The notes: generated from the letters alone by a model not told the origin. DNA of 64,000 nt from Tritrichomonas musculus (GCA_039105265.1 JAPFFF010000008.1:1860001-1924000); one strand, 5' to 3'. Shown: positions 53,468 to 64,000, counted from the stretch's first letter. Numbers and translations are program-made.

Positions 53468-54425
53468 TTAACAAATTGAACATTCAATGCCAATTTCTGG
53501 TTCTCGTTTCTGGAATGCCATATCAATGTAGCGTTGTCTTTCTTCTTCATTTGGTTCAACACCTTCACCTCTTTTCAACATTCTTGCATATTTAAGCATC
53601 GCTTTTTGATTACTTGCATCAGCTGACATTTTGTAGTATTTAGCTGCTTCTTTCAAATCAATTTCAACACCTTTCCCTTTCTCTAACATTTCTCCATATA
53701 AAAGCATTGATTCTGCATGATGATTATCTGCTGCAATTTTAAGATATTCTGCTGCTTTGATTTCATCTCCTTCAATATATTTCCCTTCAAGAAGCATTTT
53801 TTCCATATGCAAATATTGAAGGACAATGACCATGATCTGCAGCGATTTTATGAGATTTCGATGCTTCTTTCATATCAACTTCAATACCTTCGCCATTCGA
53901 ATAAATTGAAGCCAAGGAAATAATTGCGAAAGCGAAACCTTGATCTGCTGCCATCTTCAAATATTCAATCGATTTTTGAATATTTCGTTGAACTCCAATT
54001 CCATGTCTCTATTTTGATCCATAATTAAATTGACCAAAAACATCTCCTTGATCTGCGGCCTTTTTACAATATTTCGCTGATTCAAATTCATCAACGGCAA
54101 TTGTATTTCCTTCTTCTCTCATTTGTGCATATTCAAGCATTGATCTTACATTGCCTGCATCGGCACTCTTTTTCAAATATTTCACTGATTCATTCATATC
54201 AACTTTGATTCCTTCTCCTTTCGAGAGCATTTCTGAATATACTCTCATTGATTTTTCATCTCCTAAATCTGCTGCTTTCTTAAAATATATTGAAGCTTCT
54301 TTCTTTTTGATAATGACACCTCTTCCATCTCTTAATATTTGTGCATATTCAAACATTGAATCAGCATTTCCTTCTTCTGCTTCTTTTTTTAATTGTTCAA
54401 TTAATGATTGTTGTGTATGATTCAT
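53468..54425 (-). pseudogene. Sel1-repeat protein gene with two disabling changes
   Basis: From the ATG at 54425 the minus strand encodes consecutive Sel1-like repeats of about 36 residues (ASIYFKKAADLGDEKSMR, SVKYLKKSADAGNVRSML and so on). The frame meets a TAG at 54009-54011, continues as clear Sel1 sequence in the same frame, then is shifted by one base in the A-run at 53797-53802, after which the last three repeats run to 53468. The ending (GIECSIC) looks natural. Sel1 proteins act as adaptor scaffolds. The stop cannot be a homopolymer artefact, whereas the one-base shift could be. Confidence 0.75.
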
Positions 54426-54432
54426 TTAATTA

Positions 54433-54443
54433 AAATGAAATGA
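54433..54443 (-). promoter_or_regulatory. Double initiator-like motif TCATTTCATTT
   Basis: Two overlapping TCATTT words lie 8-18 bases upstream of the Sel1 gene's ATG. Trichomonad core promoters use TCA-Py-(A/T) within about 20 bases of the start codon. The same 11 bases precede the sacsin-like gene. Confidence 0.45.
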
Positions 54444-54646
54444 TTTTTTGATTCTTTTTTTATTTCTAAAATTTTAGATTTTGACAAAAATTTATAAAAT
54501 TTCAATAAAAATTTTTCGACATTTTTGTTAATGAAAGAGTTTTTACAAAATTAAAGAATTGAAAAATTCTTATTAATGTGATTGCTATATTTATTTTTCT
54601 CATCTAATAAATTTAACTATTATATTTGCTTTATAACCATTTATTA

Positions 54647-54972
54647 GGGGCGTCCGTCCTAAAAGAGTTGTAAACTTTTCAACATTGAATAAACTCATAG
54701 AATGTATCTTTCAATACTTCCAAATTATTAAAAAGTTTAGGTCAAAATTTGATCAAAAAACAATTATTTTTTTGGACCGATAAAAGTTTTCAAAAAACAA
54801 TTTTGAATTAATATGCAATAATGAAGCATAAAAATATTTTTTTTAATATATCATCAATCTATAAATAATGGGCATTTTAATTCCTCAAAAATATAAATGA
54901 TTTTACAACTTTTTTACTCTAAAAAAGAAGATTTCTCAATGAATTCAGGATTTTAAATTGGACATACGCCCT
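54647..54972. mobile_element. Mariner/Tc1-like MITE, 326 bp
   Basis: The left end GGGGCGTCCGTCC and the right end, reversed, AGGGCGTATGTCC are imperfect inverted repeats beside TA (54645-54646 and 54973-54974). Interior word ttgaataaactcatagaa is shared with the 97-bp element at 9217-9313. No gene. It lies between two convergently placed 3' and 5' gene ends. Confidence 0.55.
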
Positions 54973-54983
54973 TAAAAAAATTA

Positions 54984-57900
54984 TTAAATCAGTATCTTTG
55001 GTCTTGTAAACCATAAAAATGGCAACTTAAATGGCTTTCCAATTTTTATTTCGATGATATGTTCATTTGATTTTGTTAAATTTAAAGCAAAATTTTTTTG
55101 TTCTTCTGTCATTGGATCTGAATTAGGTGAACTTATAACAAAATAATAATTGTTGTCATCAGAATCTATTCCCATAATATCATAATTCTCTTTCTTCTTA
55201 TCAATGAAATATGTTTTTTCGCAATACTGAACTGAATGATCTGTTGGTTCGCTAGATAAATTTGGCCATGAAACTTCAGTAAATTTTTCACTCTTAATCA
55301 ATAATTCAAAAATAACTACGTCTATCAAATACGGAACTTCCAAAACATTATCAGGCATTGTAATTTCATTCGAAAAAACTTCTTCGAGAACTTTATGAAT
55401 TTGCACCAATCGATTGAAATTATCCAAATTATGAGTAAATTCAAATCGATTTTCTTTAAATGAGCTTGAAAGCTTATCTACGAAAGCAATCTTCAATTTT
55501 TCATTTTTATTAATGAATGAAGCAAAATCATTATATGAAAAGTCATTTGCATGGCATGCTTTCAGTTTTTTGTTTTCATTCCATTTACTAATGCTTTCTG
55601 AAATATCATCTGAAAGTTTATTCAAATCTACAAAATTATTTTTGATTTTCTTTTTAAGTTCGTCATTTATTTTAATTGATTTATTTAAAAGGGTCATTTC
55701 AACTTCACCTGGTTCATGAAGTAAAATTAAATAATGAATAAGTTTTTCGAGGACTTCAATTTCTATTTGTGAATCATATACAATTTGGATTTCATCAATT
55801 GTTTTCAAATCACCAAAATAATTCGGAAATATTTTATTAAAACATTCATATTTAACTGATAATGAATATAAAATTGGCATTTTTTCATATAATATATTTA
55901 TTTCATCTTCTGTTTCTTTGATCTCCAAAATGTTAGAAAATGTTGAAATGTATTTATTGATATCTTCAATTGCCATTTTCATAACTTTTTCAGTAAGATT
56001 AGGTAACCAACAATTTGATTCATCTTCTTGAATCTTAACAGTTATATCTTTATTTAAGAAGAAATGAATAAGATCAATTATATTTGGTAAATCTTTTATA
56101 TTACTTAATGAATGCTGGAAAATAATTGTATATAATTCAATTTTATCTTTTTCATATAATTTGGCTTCATCTTTTTGAATAGCAGTTAAAATCATTTGTG
56201 ATATATTAGGTAAGTTCCATCCTTCACAAATAACTATTTCAGAGCATGAATCAAGAACCAAATTTTTTCTTAAGTTAATATCAAAAAATTTATTTAAAAT
56301 ATCTTTAATGTTTTCATTTTGAATAAGATCTTTATGTAGTTCTTTTGATATTAATAATTGACATTCTTGATTTGGAATTAATGGTTCTTTTTCAAAGCGC
56401 TCATTCGTGATTTTCTTCTTTAAAAATTCCAAGAACTTAATCACAAAGTAAATATTATCTTTGACATTGATATTTTTGAATTCATTGATTAAAATTTCAA
56501 TTACATTCTCATGAGCTTTATTCATCATATCTATAAAATGATTTTGAGTTTTTTTTATGACCGGTAATTCAATATAAATCATATCAGTCAAATCATTATG
56601 GAAAAACTTGGTAAACCAAAATAATGATTCACTTTCATCATCATTTTCTATAACATATTTCATTAATTGAATTGAATTTTCAGAATCAATATGATTTTTT
56701 ATATGAATAATTGCGTTTTCTATATCAAAATCAACAAATTTTACATTTTTATTACTATACAAATGATCAATTTCTGGATGAAGAGTATGTTTTTGATGAT
56801 CAAATTGGACAATATCGAGCATATCCAAGTATTCAATTGGTAAATTAAATTTGTAAAAATGATATTTTTCCCGAAAGTTTCCATATGTGTTAATCAAAAT
56901 TTTATTTTCATATAAAATGGCATTACAATTTTTCATTTTTTCAATGAAAAGAATTATTTTGTTAACAAAAGCTTCTTTTGTGTCCATCCCAGAATAAACT
57001 AAATTTGATATATTGCCTAAATTCGATATCATTTTAAATAAATTATTAGGTCCAAATTTGGAAGGAAAGTCATATCTTAAAATTGATATCCATTTCGAAC
57101 AATGTTCATATAATACTAAATGTTTTTTTTCTGTTTGCAAACCAATAAGTAAATTATAAAATTCATCATATATAGAATTTTCAAAAAAGGCACGATCTTC
57201 TGTATGATTTTCATAACCAATATATGCATTGTAATCAGGAATAAATGGAATTATTACTTCATTATATTGTTTTCTAGATCCCGATTTAGTTTCAAAAATA
57301 TGAAATGTCTTAATAAACTCATTCATTTTCCCAATAAAACTTTTTGTTAAAAATTGGTTTTTTGAAAAATCGCTGACATTCACTAATCCATTAAAAGCAT
57401 TATATAAATCCCCATAGCTTTTGTCAATCGAATATTTAATAATTTGCTCAAATAATTCCATTCCTTTAGAAATGATAAATTTGTTTATTGCTGATTCATA
57501 ACTTTCTTGGATTTTATCATCAAATTGTAAAATAATATCACTTCTTTCATTTTCAGGTTCAAATTCAAATGAATTAAAAATAACTGAAGATTCAAATTTT
57601 TTAGGTCCCAAAAGTGGAAATCCAATAAATAAACAACGTTTAGCTGGTACAATTTTCTCTTCTTCATTTAATTCTAGTAAACAATTCACCCCTATTTCTT
57701 TAATAATTTTTTTTGGGTCATAAATAAAAGTATCTTTCTTGCTGAAATGGATATATGTTTTTAATTTACATCCTTTTGAAAATATAACTACATTTTGAAC
57801 AGGACCATTTGATATAATTCTGGAAAAAGTGTATCTTTCATCTTTATTTTGAATAGTTATTTCTTTGATTGATGAATTGAATATTAAAATGGGAGGAATG

Positions 57901-60900
57901 TTTTCTTTCAAACTTTCAAAACCTTTCTTGTATGCCTCTTCACTATTTTTTTTTAGATTTGAATCAACTTCAGGTAATATGAATTTGAATTCAGTTTTAC
58001 CTTTCAATGGTAAATTTAACTTTTTACTTTTTTCCATTTTTTTAATTCCTTTATTTAATTCTTCAGTTGTGTTTCCTTCACGATATATTGTTACCTCAAA
58101 TCCTGATAATTTTCCTTCTTTTGAAATTAAATCACCAGAAATGTGAACCACTCTTGATAATACTAATGTTGAAAGAAACCCAGTTCCAAATCTTCCTATC
58201 TTTGATTGATCTTCATCTTTCATTCCACCATATTGGTATAAAAGAGAAACAAGGTCTTCTTCTGTGAATGGCGAGCCATAATGTGTGAATATTACTTGTT
58301 CATCTTGAAAATCAAATTCCATTTTCCCATTATCCTTAGAATATAATTTATCCATTTTTTCATCATTTTGAATACAGTCAACTCCATTTTGAGCTAATTC
58401 AAAAACCCATCTTTGAAAATCTTCTTCGAATGGTGTATCAAGTAATCTGGACCTTTTCTTAACAAAATACAAATGTGCATGTATTAACAAATCTTCTCTC
58501 AATTGATCAAATCCTGAATCTTTTGGTGTTGTTATATAAATTTTTGCCACTTTACGAATTAATTCAAAAAGCTTATTATCTGGATTCTTATTATCTATGG
58601 TATCAGTAAATACTTGAAATACTCTTTGCTGAAATCCTGCAACATCAAAATTTGTTAAATTTTGAATTTTGGTTTTTGAATGCACAATATTTTGTTCTAT
58701 TTTTGAATCTGGCTCTAAATATGAAATAATTTTATAAAAATCGTCAGGAATGTCAGGATTACTCATCAAATCTGATTTATTCATAAAATTTCCAAATTTA
58801 TTTGGAACAATTTTGTATGAATTGAGTTTATAATAATTTCCAAAACTATAAATCGTATTTAACATATCAATTGCTAAATCATCATCAAAAGAAAATTTCA
58901 GTTTAAATTGTTCTAAAGATTTTGTCTCTTCAATTTTATGACAAATAATGGATAGAATATTTTGGTTTGAAATTTTCCAATTGTAAAAATTATAATCCTT
59001 TTCATCAATAATGATTTTGTTCAGATCAGAATTAATTAGCTGCTTATAAAGTTCAAATATTTGATTTTGATCTATTAAAGAAGGTGTTTGATCATCATTT
59101 TGAGGTACCAAAGCAATAACCGATTCAGCTATTTGGGTTTGTTTTTCGTTATCAAGATCATTTATTTTTTGATTAATTATTTTCAAAAATTCTGTAATTT
59201 CTTCATTTTTATTAGCTTTAATAACTTTGTTAATTTGAGGATGAATGATTATATCATTGAAATCAATTTGGAAATTTTGTTTCATTATCGGGTTAAAATG
59301 ATCATGAAAAACATCAGATTTATTATACAAATCATTCAAATTTTTCAACTCATAATTTCCATTTGGAATTATTTTTGTTGTGTTCATTACATTTTCATCA
59401 AATTTATAATGATCATAGAATATTGAAACAAATATTGTTATCATGTCAATTTCTTCTTTGATTTTGCTTTGATCATATGTTGAGATTGTTTGTACAATTT
59501 TGTCAATGACTGTTTTATAAGCGGATTCCCAAATTCTTTGATTGATATTAGTAACATAAATTGGGCTTTCCCAATGAATATCATTTATTTGTAAATGTGT
59601 AATTAAATCAAACATTTTTTTCATTGTTTCATTGTTTTCTAAAACATAATGCATTATTTGGAAACAAGAAACTTCATCATTGCTCATTTTATCAATGATA
59701 ATATTTTCTGCATCATTGGTTTTATCTTCTGGAATATCAATTGAAGTAATCCATTTATTAACATGTGTTGACATCCATGGTATATTTAAAGATTCCATTA
59801 TATCAATGAGTTTATCTGGAACTGTTTGACATTTTTTCATGTAATTTCCATCATTAATTATACATTTAAATTGATTATTCATATCAGGAATAAGAGGAAT
59901 TGTATATAACATTTCTTTGTAATGAATTGACATAAATGAAACAAATTCATTCAATGATGACATCTGATATTCTTGTAAAATGGATGGATCTGTTTGTAGT
60001 TTGCAAATAACATCATTAATTGAAATATAAAACATCGTTTCCCACAAACGATTTCGCCATTTCAAGCAATCATTTTCTGAAATAATATTTGGAAAATATT
60101 TATTTGCCAAAGAGAGCCTGATAAATTGTCCAATCATGTTATCATCTATTTGTTTTATTGGAAAAATTGCATCTTTTAATGGAATTTCTTTACCTGAAAA
60201 GGTTTTCACCATTATTTCAGATATTAATACTTTTCTTATTTCACTCAAAAAAGTATTATTATGCCATTTTGGATCAAAAGTTTTATAAGGCATTTTTAAT
60301 GGCTGTAAACCAAAGGAAAGTTCATAAATATTGGAACATTTCTTCTCTTTTAAATAATGAATTAGTTTTTCAAATAAGATGATGCTTCTCATCAAGATTT
60401 CTTTATTTTTTCCGGAGTCAGTTTTTTCTTCATCATCATATTCTTTACCATTTAAATATAAACCATTTCTCTCTGTGGATGGACTAAAATTTGGGGAGTT
60501 GATATAAAATGGAAGAGAATGTGCTTTTGATCCAATAAGTGGGAAAGTAATAAAGAGACTTTCTTTGTCAATATCACGGGGAACAATTTCAATTTCTTTA
60601 TCATTTCCATATTTTCTAGCATCAATTTCAATAGAAATATCAAGATTTGCTTCATTATCTTTAACAACAAGAAAGTATTGGTCATTTTCATTACATGAAA
60701 TCTTATAACAATATATGCTTTCATTTATTTGTTCTTTTAATGATGCTGAATATTTATCATCATTTTTATTATCAATAAGATGGATACATTCTATACTAGG
60801 ACAATTAATTAGCACATTAGGAATATTCTTTTTATAATGAATCAAGCCACGTTCTAGGCACTTTCTGCTTAGATCTGATTTAATTGGGTATCTAAACTGT

Positions 60901-61421
60901 GTCATATTAAATGGTTCTAAATCTTTTCTATAACTTTTTTCTATAAGTTCTAGGTTCTTTTCAAGTTCTTCTTTAGTTTTTCCTTCTCTACACATTGTGA
61001 CAGAAAAACCTCTGGTTTTTTCATTTTCATATAAATCACCTGTAATATATACTGTTTTGGATAAAACATGGCTGGTAACAAAACCTGTACCAAATTTACC
61101 TGTTGTTCTATCATTATTTTTATCACTACTGATTCTGGTTATTAGCCCACATAATTGATTTTCATTGAATGGAGGACCATTATGCGTAAAAATTAACTCT
61201 GAATATTGATTTGTGTTAATGTCACGTTTAACTTCAAATGAAATTGCCACCTTATCTTTATTATCATAATTTGTTTCTGAAAATAATGTGTCTTTTCCAT
61301 TTTGAGTCATTTCCATTGGCCAACGAATTTGATCCTCTTCAATAGGATTGCTTAATTCGTTTAAACGATTAGATAAGTTATGGGAATAAAGCCTAGTACT
61401 GCTTTTATTAATGAAATTCAT
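54984..61421 (-). CDS. Sacsin-like giant protein with two HSP90-type ATPase modules
   Basis: I start this 2145-aa protein at the ATG at 61421; the frame is open 30 codons upstream but from TTG, and an initiator-like motif lies between. Module 1 (about residues 20-330) has WPMEMTQNGKDT near 37, HNGPPF and GKFGTGF near 110. Module 2 (from about 985) has RWVFELAQNGVDC near 1007, HYGSPF and GRFGTGF near 1079. These correspond to the E..N, DNGxG-like and GxxGxG boxes of GHKL ATPases as arranged in sacsin and NO VEIN-type proteins, though both modules have N or H/Y at the usual DxG position. Each module is followed by about 800-900 mostly helical residues of similar character, so the protein looks like an internal duplication. 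A chaperone-like or nucleic-acid-linked role is possible; the function in trichomonads is not known to me. Confidence 0.82.
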   Translation of the reverse strand: MNFINKSSTRLYSHNLSNRLNELSNPIEEDQIRWPMEMTQNGKDTLFSETNYDNKDKVAISFEVKRDINTNQYSELIFTHNGPPFNENQLCGLITRISSDKNNDRTTGKFGTGFVTSHVLSKTVYITGDLYENEKTRGFSVTMCREGKTKEELEKNLELIEKSYRKDLEPFNMTQFRYPIKSDLSRKCLERGLIHYKKNIPNVLINCPSIECIHLIDNKNDDKYSASLKEQINESIYCYKISCNENDQYFLVVKDNEANLDISIEIDARKYGNDKEIEIVPRDIDKESLFITFPLIGSKAHSLPFYINSPNFSPSTERNGLYLNGKEYDDEEKTDSGKNKEILMRSIILFEKLIHYLKEKKCSNIYELSFGLQPLKMPYKTFDPKWHNNTFLSEIRKVLISEIMVKTFSGKEIPLKDAIFPIKQIDDNMIGQFIRLSLANKYFPNIISENDCLKWRNRLWETMFYISINDVICKLQTDPSILQEYQMSSLNEFVSFMSIHYKEMLYTIPLIPDMNNQFKCIINDGNYMKKCQTVPDKLIDIMESLNIPWMSTHVNKWITSIDIPEDKTNDAENIIIDKMSNDEVSCFQIMHYVLENNETMKKMFDLITHLQINDIHWESPIYVTNINQRIWESAYKTVIDKIVQTISTYDQSKIKEEIDMITIFVSIFYDHYKFDENVMNTTKIIPNGNYELKNLNDLYNKSDVFHDHFNPIMKQNFQIDFNDIIIHPQINKVIKANKNEEITEFLKIINQKINDLDNEKQTQIAESVIALVPQNDDQTPSLIDQNQIFELYKQLINSDLNKIIIDEKDYNFYNWKISNQNILSIICHKIEETKSLEQFKLKFSFDDDLAIDMLNTIYSFGNYYKLNSYKIVPNKFGNFMNKSDLMSNPDIPDDFYKIISYLEPDSKIEQNIVHSKTKIQNLTNFDVAGFQQRVFQVFTDTIDNKNPDNKLFELIRKVAKIYITTPKDSGFDQLREDLLIHAHLYFVKKRSRLLDTPFEEDFQRWVFELAQNGVDCIQNDEKMDKLYSKDNGKMEFDFQDEQVIFTHYGSPFTEEDLVSLLYQYGGMKDEDQSKIGRFGTGFLSTLVLSRVVHISGDLISKEGKLSGFEVTIYREGNTTEELNKGIKKMEKSKKLNLPLKGKTEFKFILPEVDSNLKKNSEEAYKKGFESLKENIPPILIFNSSIKEITIQNKDERYTFSRIISNGPVQNVVIFSKGCKLKTYIHFSKKDTFIYDPKKIIKEIGVNCLLELNEEEKIVPAKRCLFIGFPLLGPKKFESSVIFNSFEFEPENERSDIILQFDDKIQESYESAINKFIISKGMELFEQIIKYSIDKSYGDLYNAFNGLVNVSDFSKNQFLTKSFIGKMNEFIKTFHIFETKSGSRKQYNEVIIPFIPDYNAYIGYENHTEDRAFFENSIYDEFYNLLIGLQTEKKHLVLYEHCSKWISILRYDFPSKFGPNNLFKMISNLGNISNLVYSGMDTKEAFVNKIILFIEKMKNCNAILYENKILINTYGNFREKYHFYKFNLPIEYLDMLDIVQFDHQKHTLHPEIDHLYSNKNVKFVDFDIENAIIHIKNHIDSENSIQLMKYVIENDDESESLFWFTKFFHNDLTDMIYIELPVIKKTQNHFIDMMNKAHENVIEILINEFKNINVKDNIYFVIKFLEFLKKKITNERFEKEPLIPNQECQLLISKELHKDLIQNENIKDILNKFFDINLRKNLVLDSCSEIVICEGWNLPNISQMILTAIQKDEAKLYEKDKIELYTIIFQHSLSNIKDLPNIIDLIHFFLNKDITVKIQEDESNCWLPNLTEKVMKMAIEDINKYISTFSNILEIKETEDEINILYEKMPILYSLSVKYECFNKIFPNYFGDLKTIDEIQIVYDSQIEIEVLEKLIHYLILLHEPGEVEMTLLNKSIKINDELKKKIKNNFVDLNKLSDDISESISKWNENKKLKACHANDFSYNDFASFINKNEKLKIAFVDKLSSSFKENRFEFTHNLDNFNRLVQIHKVLEEVFSNEITMPDNVLEVPYLIDVVIFELLIKSEKFTEVSWPNLSSEPTDHSVQYCEKTYFIDKKKENYDIMGIDSDDNNYYFVISSPNSDPMTEEQKNFALNLTKSNEHIIEIKIGKPFKLPFLWFTRPKILI

Positions 61422-61439
61422 CCAAATTTTATTATTTAA

Positions 61440-61450
61440 AAATGAAATGA
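61440..61450 (-). promoter_or_regulatory. Double initiator-like motif TCATTTCATTT
   Basis: Two overlapping TCATTT words, 19-29 bases upstream of the sacsin-like ATG, the same 11 bases as before the Sel1 gene at 54425. This supports the ATG at 61421 as the start rather than the upstream TTG. Confidence 0.45.
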
Positions 61451-62051
61451 AAATTTTTAAACGTCTCTGTCTTATTTTTTTAAAAAATAAACGACAAAAA
61501 AAAGTCCACAAATTTCAGATTATTTTTGAATAGATCATTTCATGTATTCAATTTTTTTTTCCATTTTTCTTTTTTCCTATGAAAATTGGTATATTTGGTA
61601 TAAATATAATAAAAAACAGATTCCATATTATTTTGCATTTGCCAATAAATTCAAATAAGTTAAAATAATTTTTTTCCACTAAAATATTTCCAAAAGTAGA
61701 AATTTTCCACTTAATTTTTTTTTTCAATATCTCAACATATACCTTGCGTTTTAAGAGTCTTGTTTATAAATTTATCACGATTATTGCTTAATCTTTACTT
61801 TTTTTACATCCCATTTTAATTAGCATAACTCTTTTTTCTAAACTCAAAAAATTTTGATTTAAATCAATTATTTATGTTTAAAACAATATTTTTATTCAAA
61901 TACTAAAGAAAAAAATTGTTTTTCATTATCTCTTGATGATATTGATCAAAAAACTATGTTATAATAGATGACTATCAGAGAGATATAATTAAAAGCAAAA
62001 TATCATAGAAAAAAGTTTTGTACATCGGTACTATTATCGAGTAAGTAATAA
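61451..62051. other. AT-rich intergenic region
   Basis: About 600 bp without coding frames. It lies between the divergent sacsin-like gene and the Sel1 remnant. No clear repeats. Confidence 0.5.
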
Positions 62052-63021
62052 TATTATTATTACTTTTCTCTTGCTGCAGATCAGAATGATTTAAGATCAC
62101 AACATATTCTTGGTTTTATTTATGAAGAAGGGAAATTTATTGCAAGAGATATTAAAAAAGCAGTTCATTATTTTACATCAGCAGCTAATCAAAATGATCC
62201 TCAATCTCAATTCAAACTTGGACTAATTTATTATCAGAATAAATATGATTCACGTGATATAGAAAAACCAATTTATTACTTTACTCTTGCTGCCAACCAA
62301 AATCACATAAAATCGCAATTTAATCTAGGCTTTATTTATTCCAAAGGATATTATAATACTAGAGATATTAAAAAAGCCATTCATTTTTATCAACTTGCAG
62401 CTAATCAAAATGATACAAATTCACAACTTAATCTTAGCATTATTTATTCATCTGATCAATATAAAGAAATAGATATTGACAAAGCAATATATTATCTTAA
62501 TCTAGCTGCATATCAAAATGACAAAAATGCACAATTCAACCTCGGCCTTCTTTATTATCAAAATCAACATTGTAAATTTGACATTAACAAGTCTATTCAT
62601 TATTTTTCTCTTGCTGCAAAAAATAACCATCCAAAAGCAAATTAAATTCTTGACATAATTTATGACATTGGAAAATATGTTACTCGAGATATCAACAAAG
62701 CAATCCAACTTTATTCGAAAGCAGCAAAGTCCTAATAATCCACAAGCACAATGCATACTTGGTATTTATTATTATGAAAGAAAATATATTCAACAAAACA
62801 TTAAAAAAGGAATTGATTTACTTTATCAATCATCGATAAATAGATGCATTTCTTCTTATTTCATCCTTGGCTCTTTGAATCATGAAGGAAAAAATATAAA
62901 AAGAGACATAAACAAATCCATTCATTTTTATAAAGAAGCTTCAAACTTTAATAATCAAATTGCAAAAAATAATCTAGGTGTCATTTACAAATATTGTTTT
63001 GATAATGGAAAGCATCCATAA
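62052..63021 (+). pseudogene. Sel1-repeat protein gene remnant, 5'-truncated
   Basis: From 62052 the plus strand encodes at least seven Sel1-like repeats with a fixed pattern, for example GFIYEEGKFIARDIKKAVHY and LGLIYYQNKYDSRDIEKPI. There is no start codon; the open stretch begins inside a repeat after a TAA. An in-frame TAA at 62643-62645 interrupts repeat six, and a shift of frame near 62729 moves the last repeats (LGIYYYERKYIQQNIKKGI to the stop at 63021). The repeat family (DIxKAIxYF) differs from that of the Sel1 gene at 53468-54425, so they are not recent duplicates. Confidence 0.75.
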
Positions 63022-64000
63022 ACCAATATAAATTTATTCTAAAATAAATCGTTTATAATTTTTTCATAATTAAAGAAAACTAAATATTCATCATAATATT
63101 CTTTTTTAGCTCCATCACACAAAAGAGCATCATAATTATTACCATTTTTCTAGTTTTTTTGTTAAATAAAAAAAGTGATGCAAAAAAGTAAAGGTTATTC
63201 ATTTTTCTTCTCACTTGCATATAATATGCCAAGTATCACTTTTATAAACGATATTTATTATTTGGACGTTTTTTTCTTATGCTAATATTATGTTAATTAT
63301 TTATGAAAAAATTACAATCTGCCTTTTATAGTATTATATATTAAAACTTTTAAAAGAAAAAATATAAATTGATGAAAATATTGTAAAAAAACAAAAAGAA
63401 AAAATGTGAGAGATTCAATAGATATAGAATTTTTTTTTTATAATGATTGTTTGTGGGAATAACGACGATTACAGACTAGGTGGAAGTGTAAACAGTTTAC
63501 AGACTAGGTGGAAATATTTTTGTAGTGCTGTTATTCATAGGAAATGAAAAAGAATTTGGCGCTAGATTTTTCAAAAAAGTTGAATCATTATATTGATCAA
63601 TCATTTTCTAGCACGAAAAGGCATCAAAAATAAATATATTTTAAATATTTCCTTTGAATATACTAAAATAATATATATTTACATGTATATATTTAGATGT
63701 GGTAAGATAATATGGATTTTATTAAAAAAAAATAGTTAAACTTTTTGAGAAATCAATTAATCAATTAGTATTCTAAAAAAAGCAAGTACTGTTGACTCCT
63801 CAACTTACTTATGCAATACCAATATGAAGAAATACCTGTATATTATCCAGAATGTACCAATCAGTCTGCTTAAAAATAGCCCTGATACATATGTTTTAGA
63901 ATATAATTATGATATCGATTGAGAACATTTGATCAAAGAGATATATGATTGAAAAATGAATTTTTATTTTATTTAATATATTTGGTACAGTTTTCTCTTC
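63022..64000. other. AT-rich intergenic region with a short direct repeat
   Basis: No gene is seen. The 17-mer ttacagactaggtggaa occurs at 63469-63485 and again at 63497-63513, separated by 11 bases. Beyond this the sequence is AT-rich with no further structure. Confidence 0.5.

Noticed and set aside
61422-61511. 30-codon N-terminal extension of the sacsin-like protein
   Set aside because: It would start at TTG and contains the initiator-like motif; the ATG at 61421 is preferred.
1-64000. tRNA, rRNA, riboswitch or operon structure
   Set aside because: No cloverleaf-like or rRNA-like segment was recognised, and gene orientation and spacing give no sign of co-transcription.

Overview
The window reads as an AT-rich nuclear contig of a parabasalid protist, most likely Tritrichomonas or a close relative. 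The grounds are intron-less genes on both strands and family content typical of trichomonads: TKL kinases, BspA-type leucine-rich repeats, ankyrin proteins, Sel1-repeat proteins, a BTB-like/F5-8C protein, papain-type peptidase remnants, a Rho-like GTPase and a sacsin-like giant protein. Some genes carry TCA-Py-(A/T) initiator-like motifs just upstream. Species is inferred from family content only.

Layout. 1.4-23.9 kb is a host gene block: a 2154-aa protein with six tandem TKL kinase domains of which one looks active, a BTB-like/discoidin protein, a BspA-LRR protein with a possible macrodomain-like end, remnants of a cysteine peptidase and of an LRR gene, a 920-aa ubiquitin-specific protease, a 76-aa ORF, an atypical Rho-like GTPase, a broken ankyrin/LRR gene and an AAAP amino-acid transporter. 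Small DNA transposons lie between them: two nested MITEs near 8.0-8.7 kb, a 97-bp mariner-like MITE near 9.2 kb and a 1.49-kb non-autonomous hAT-like element at 17.2-18.7 kb.

25,879-47,907 is the outstanding feature: a 22,029-bp, almost perfectly palindromic element. Its arms (10,781 and 10,890 bp) mirror each other around a 358-bp unique spacer. Every mirrored open frame compared has the same translation, and the arms differ in length only by tandem-repeat copy number at five places, which together account for the whole 109-bp difference. Each arm carries, from outside in: a terminal segment with an internal hairpin, a polypurine tract, a GC-rich 40-bp minisatellite, about 1.1 kb of 14-bp repeat, an 826-aa gene I cannot assign to a family, a 17-bp satellite, a stand-alone homologue of the 826-aa protein's C-terminal domain facing an 86-aa ORF, a 19-bp satellite, 3.9 kb of CAA-type satellite, a partial homologue of the middle of the 826-aa protein, and a 32-bp minisatellite. 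The GT-rich strand runs 5'->3' outward in both arms. The element sits in a decayed locus resembling a hAT transposase, with a 5-6 bp AT-only direct repeat. No polymerase, integrase, ATPase or capsid gene was recognised, so its class is open.

48-54.5 kb is gene-poor: a decayed ORF, a coiled-coil protein, an aldo/keto reductase, kinase-like fragments and a broken Sel1 gene. 55-61.4 kb holds a 2145-aa protein with two sacsin/HSP90-like ATPase modules, followed by a second broken Sel1 gene and AT-rich sequence to the end. I see no operon-like organisation, rRNA, tRNA or CRISPR array.
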